Assembly (NCBI GenBank): GCA_020721345.1
Contig: DYMX01000013.1
Location: 1 to 37,117, forward strand
DNA length: 37,117 bases
Direction of reading: 5' to 3'
Source of the DNA: Sulfurovum sp.
GTDB lineage: Bacteria; Campylobacterota; Campylobacteria; Campylobacterales; Sulfurovaceae
Shown here one piece after another: positions 35,566 to 37,117 of the stretch. A program made the translations under genes and the position numbers. Below the pieces are notes generated by a model. It was not told the origin of the DNA, did no database searches, and worked only from the letters and a program-made list of their open reading frames with translations. The first letter of the stretch is position 1. The number at the start of each line of letters is the position of its first letter.

Positions 35566-35571
35566 TATAAT
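35566..35571 (+). promoter_or_regulatory. Plus-strand -10 box abutting operator 4
   Basis: TATAAT begins directly after operator 4, mirroring the tetR promoter, where one base separates operator 1 from the -10. The -35 region (ATGTGT at 17 bp) is poor. A divergent, TetR-controlled rightward promoter is plausible. Confidence 0.5.
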
Positions 35572-35572
35572 A

Positions 35573-35938
35573 CCTTATATAAGCCTATATAGCGTGCTTT
35601 TATAATTTATATGCTTTTTGTTATGTGAAATTTGATCATATTTTTAAAAAGCAGGGTGTTTTGAAATTAAATAATATTATATTAGTCTTGATGCTTGTGC
35701 ATTTTTACATTAGATAGACAAGAGAAGCTGCACGCTTATTGCTTGTTTGAATTTTATGTTGTCTTGATCAAGATTTTACGGGATTTAAATACAAAGCATA
35801 AAAATCAAAAGTATTCAAAAAAAGAAAAATATATATATGACAAGTTATTATCTGCAAAAATAATGAGTAGGGATATTTACATTTTTTATAGAATTTATAT
35901 TATGTTAACCAATATAATAATTATGAGCAGTAATGCGT
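35573..35938 (+). other. About 370 bp AT-rich tract with no convincing gene; possible transcript
   Basis: The tract lies between the plus-strand -10 box and a good terminator. The only long frame (35695-35940, TTG start, 81 aa) has no Shine-Dalgarno, opens right after an in-frame stop, is Lys/Ile/Tyr rich and matches nothing I know, although it does end exactly at the terminator stem. It could be a decayed gene or a non-coding RNA. Confidence 0.4.
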
Positions 35939-35964
35939 AGAGGCAAAAATAAATGCCTCTTTTT
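35939..35964 (+). terminator. Rho-independent terminator (plus strand)
   Basis: AGAGGCA-AAAATAAA-TGCCTCT forms a 7 bp stem followed by TTTTATTTTA on the plus strand. There is no T-run on the minus side. It overlaps the 3' end of the minus-strand nuclease-domain gene and would end a rightward transcript. Confidence 0.75.
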
Positions 35965-36985
35965 ATTTTAGCCTACTATCAAGTGATAATTTTAACTTAT
36001 CTTTTAACTTATAAATATCTTCTATGTGTTCTATAGGCATCTCTTCATCTTGAAAAACTACCTTTTTGTTGCCGTTTAAATATAATCTGCATATCCATTT
36101 GGTTACCATTCCATTTAGTATTATGGCAAAATAACTCATTGTATCTTTGAAAGTTATTTCTCTTGGATCTATATATTCACTTAAAATAGATCTTACTATA
36201 TAGTACCCCTCTAGTTCTTCGTCCGTTGTAGTAATTTTATTATTATTTAATTCTTCACTATCATCCGTTGATTGTAAATTTGACTGCATAGCTAATATTT
36301 TATCATTTGCTAAATCATTTAAAATTTCATTAAATGATTTTTTAATATGCCCCTTAAACTCTTCTATTACTTGAGCAGTCATTGATTTATCTGTTAGCTT
36401 ACGGGCAAATACCTTTACAAAATCATCACTTGGATTTTCTATTTCATTTTTAAAAATATCTTGTATTTCTCTATGGTATCGCTTTACACTTGCCATACTC
36501 AGTATTGAGTCTATGTCAAGATTGTCTTTTGTAAATCTAGATAATTCTTTAATGTCTCTTTCTCTTAAATTTTCGAGATTTATAACTAAAAAAGGATTTT
36601 GATCCATTTTGTTTGGTTCTTCCAAATCAGAGAAAAAACGATATTCTATTCCATTAGTTAAAATAGCAAATTTAGAGTCAGTAACATTGAAATATCTAAT
36701 TAGTTGATTATTGTGATTATCTAGTTTTTCAGTATGGTTTTTAGCTTCTATAACCATTAAAGGTTTATTATTATAAAAAATTGCATAATCTACTTTTTCG
36801 CCCTTTTTTGTGCCTATATCTGCTATAAATTCTGGGACTACAACAGTTGGATCAAAAATATCATACCCCAAAACATTTAAAAATGGCATTATGAAAGAAT
36901 GTTTGGTTGCCTCTTCTGTTAGTACTTTCGTTTTTAAGTCTTTTATTCTCTCTGATAGCTTTTTAATTTCAATATCTAATGACAT
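35963..36985 (-). CDS. Orphan HsdR-N-type restriction endonuclease-domain protein
   Basis: 340 aa. The N-terminal 150 residues match the HSDR_N/HSDR_N_2 nuclease domain: LTEEATKHSFIMPFLNVLGYD, then the PD-(D/E)xK core GEKVDYAIFYNNKPLMVIEAKN near residues 60-82 and LTNGIEYRFFSDLE near 108. There is no DEAD-type motor, hsdM or hsdS beside it, so it is not a type I enzyme as such. The C-terminal half (SMTAQVIEEFKGHIKKSFNEIL and later) is unassigned. AAGGG lies 6 nt before the ATG. Similar stand-alone proteins are scattered in accessory islands; a defence role is possible but unproven. Confidence 0.75.
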   Translation of the reverse strand: MSLDIEIKKLSERIKDLKTKVLTEEATKHSFIMPFLNVLGYDIFDPTVVVPEFIADIGTKKGEKVDYAIFYNNKPLMVIEAKNHTEKLDNHNNQLIRYFNVTDSKFAILTNGIEYRFFSDLEEPNKMDQNPFLVINLENLRERDIKELSRFTKDNLDIDSILSMASVKRYHREIQDIFKNEIENPSDDFVKVFARKLTDKSMTAQVIEEFKGHIKKSFNEILNDLANDKILAMQSNLQSTDDSEELNNNKITTTDEELEGYYIVRSILSEYIDPREITFKDTMSYFAIILNGMVTKWICRLYLNGNKKVVFQDEEMPIEHIEDIYKLKDKLKLSLDSRLK

Positions 36986-37067
36986 CTTTATCCCTTCTAA
37001 AAATACTTTAATTAAATTTTAATTTTAATATTAGCATAAAAATTCAAAAATATCAATAATTATTTTG

Positions 37068-37095
37068 GGTCTGGTAAACTTTAGACCTATTTTTA
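37068..37095 (+). terminator. Weak hairpin with T-rich tail near the window edge
   Basis: GGTCT-N10-AGACC is followed by TATTTTTATTT on the plus strand. It is only a 5 bp stem, and no plus-strand gene ends here, so support is slight. Confidence 0.3.
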
Positions 37096-37117
37096 TTTGA
37101 ATTCAAAGAGGGTTTTC

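Noticed and set aside
35695-35940. 81 aa plus-strand ORF as a firm gene
   Set aside because: TTG start right after an in-frame stop, no Shine-Dalgarno and no recognisable similarity; kept only as part of a possible transcript.

Overview
The window looks like chromosomal DNA of a Campylobacterota (Epsilonproteobacteria) member, most likely a Sulfurimonas-like organism. The evidence is low GC, very tight gene packing with ATGA/TAATG overlaps, several TTG/GTG starts, extended -10 promoters without clear -35 boxes, and gene orders I recall from this phylum: mobB-fbp-small Cys protein-metG-Mur-like; ctpA-purC-purS-purQ-plsC-crcB; and tgt | TrkA-like-aroB-mscS-mtaB-FtsH-like, which resembles Helicobacter pylori HP0281-HP0286 (from memory, not checked). 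No rRNA, tRNA, IS element or CRISPR array was recognised.

Layout. 0-6 kb: ppnP and an asparaginase-domain gene diverge from fabI-rlmB. A broken DUF3147 membrane gene and a CitE-like lyase follow, then a coupled pair of secreted RNase T2 and PIF1/RecD-like helicase. 6-11.6 kb (minus): one long operon, mobB-fbp-72 aa Cys protein-metG-Mur-like protein-thioredoxin lipoprotein-lipid kinase-like. 11.6-17.6 kb: a small lipoprotein gene, then the minus-strand operon ctpA-purC-purS-purQ-plsC-crcB and the helicase dbpA. 17.6-21.2 kb: clpB behind a consensus promoter and a structured leader, then a TPR-like protein. 21.2-24.3 kb: a Phd/YefM antitoxin with a wrecked toxin, two small unknown genes, a cytosolic 5'-nucleotidase, and tgt on the minus strand.

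24.4-34.1 kb is a ten-gene plus-strand run: TrkA-like, aroB, mscS, mtaB, FtsH-like, bioV, DUF2238, SDR, mog and a 69 aa protein. It mixes cofactor supply (biotin, molybdopterin), the shikimate pathway, tRNA modification and membrane functions. Most of its junctions overlap or are a few bases apart, so translational coupling is likely.

34.1-37.1 kb is the most accessory-looking part. A tetR-methyltransferase operon starts from a perfect TTGACA-N17-TATAAT promoter with a perfect operator palindrome in its spacer. Three more copies of the operator follow at 42-43 bp intervals, and the last abuts a plus-strand -10 box. The plus-strand transcript this predicts would end at a good rho-independent terminator about 390 bp later and has no convincing ORF. 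An orphan HsdR-N-type nuclease-domain protein lies beyond it.

Best leads: the phased four-operator array and its apparently gene-less transcript; an FtsH paralogue whose zinc-protease motif has become YQAAK; a Mur-ligase-like protein with no P-loop; the clpB leader; and a short gene with a perfect promoter and a hairpin lying before its stop codon.
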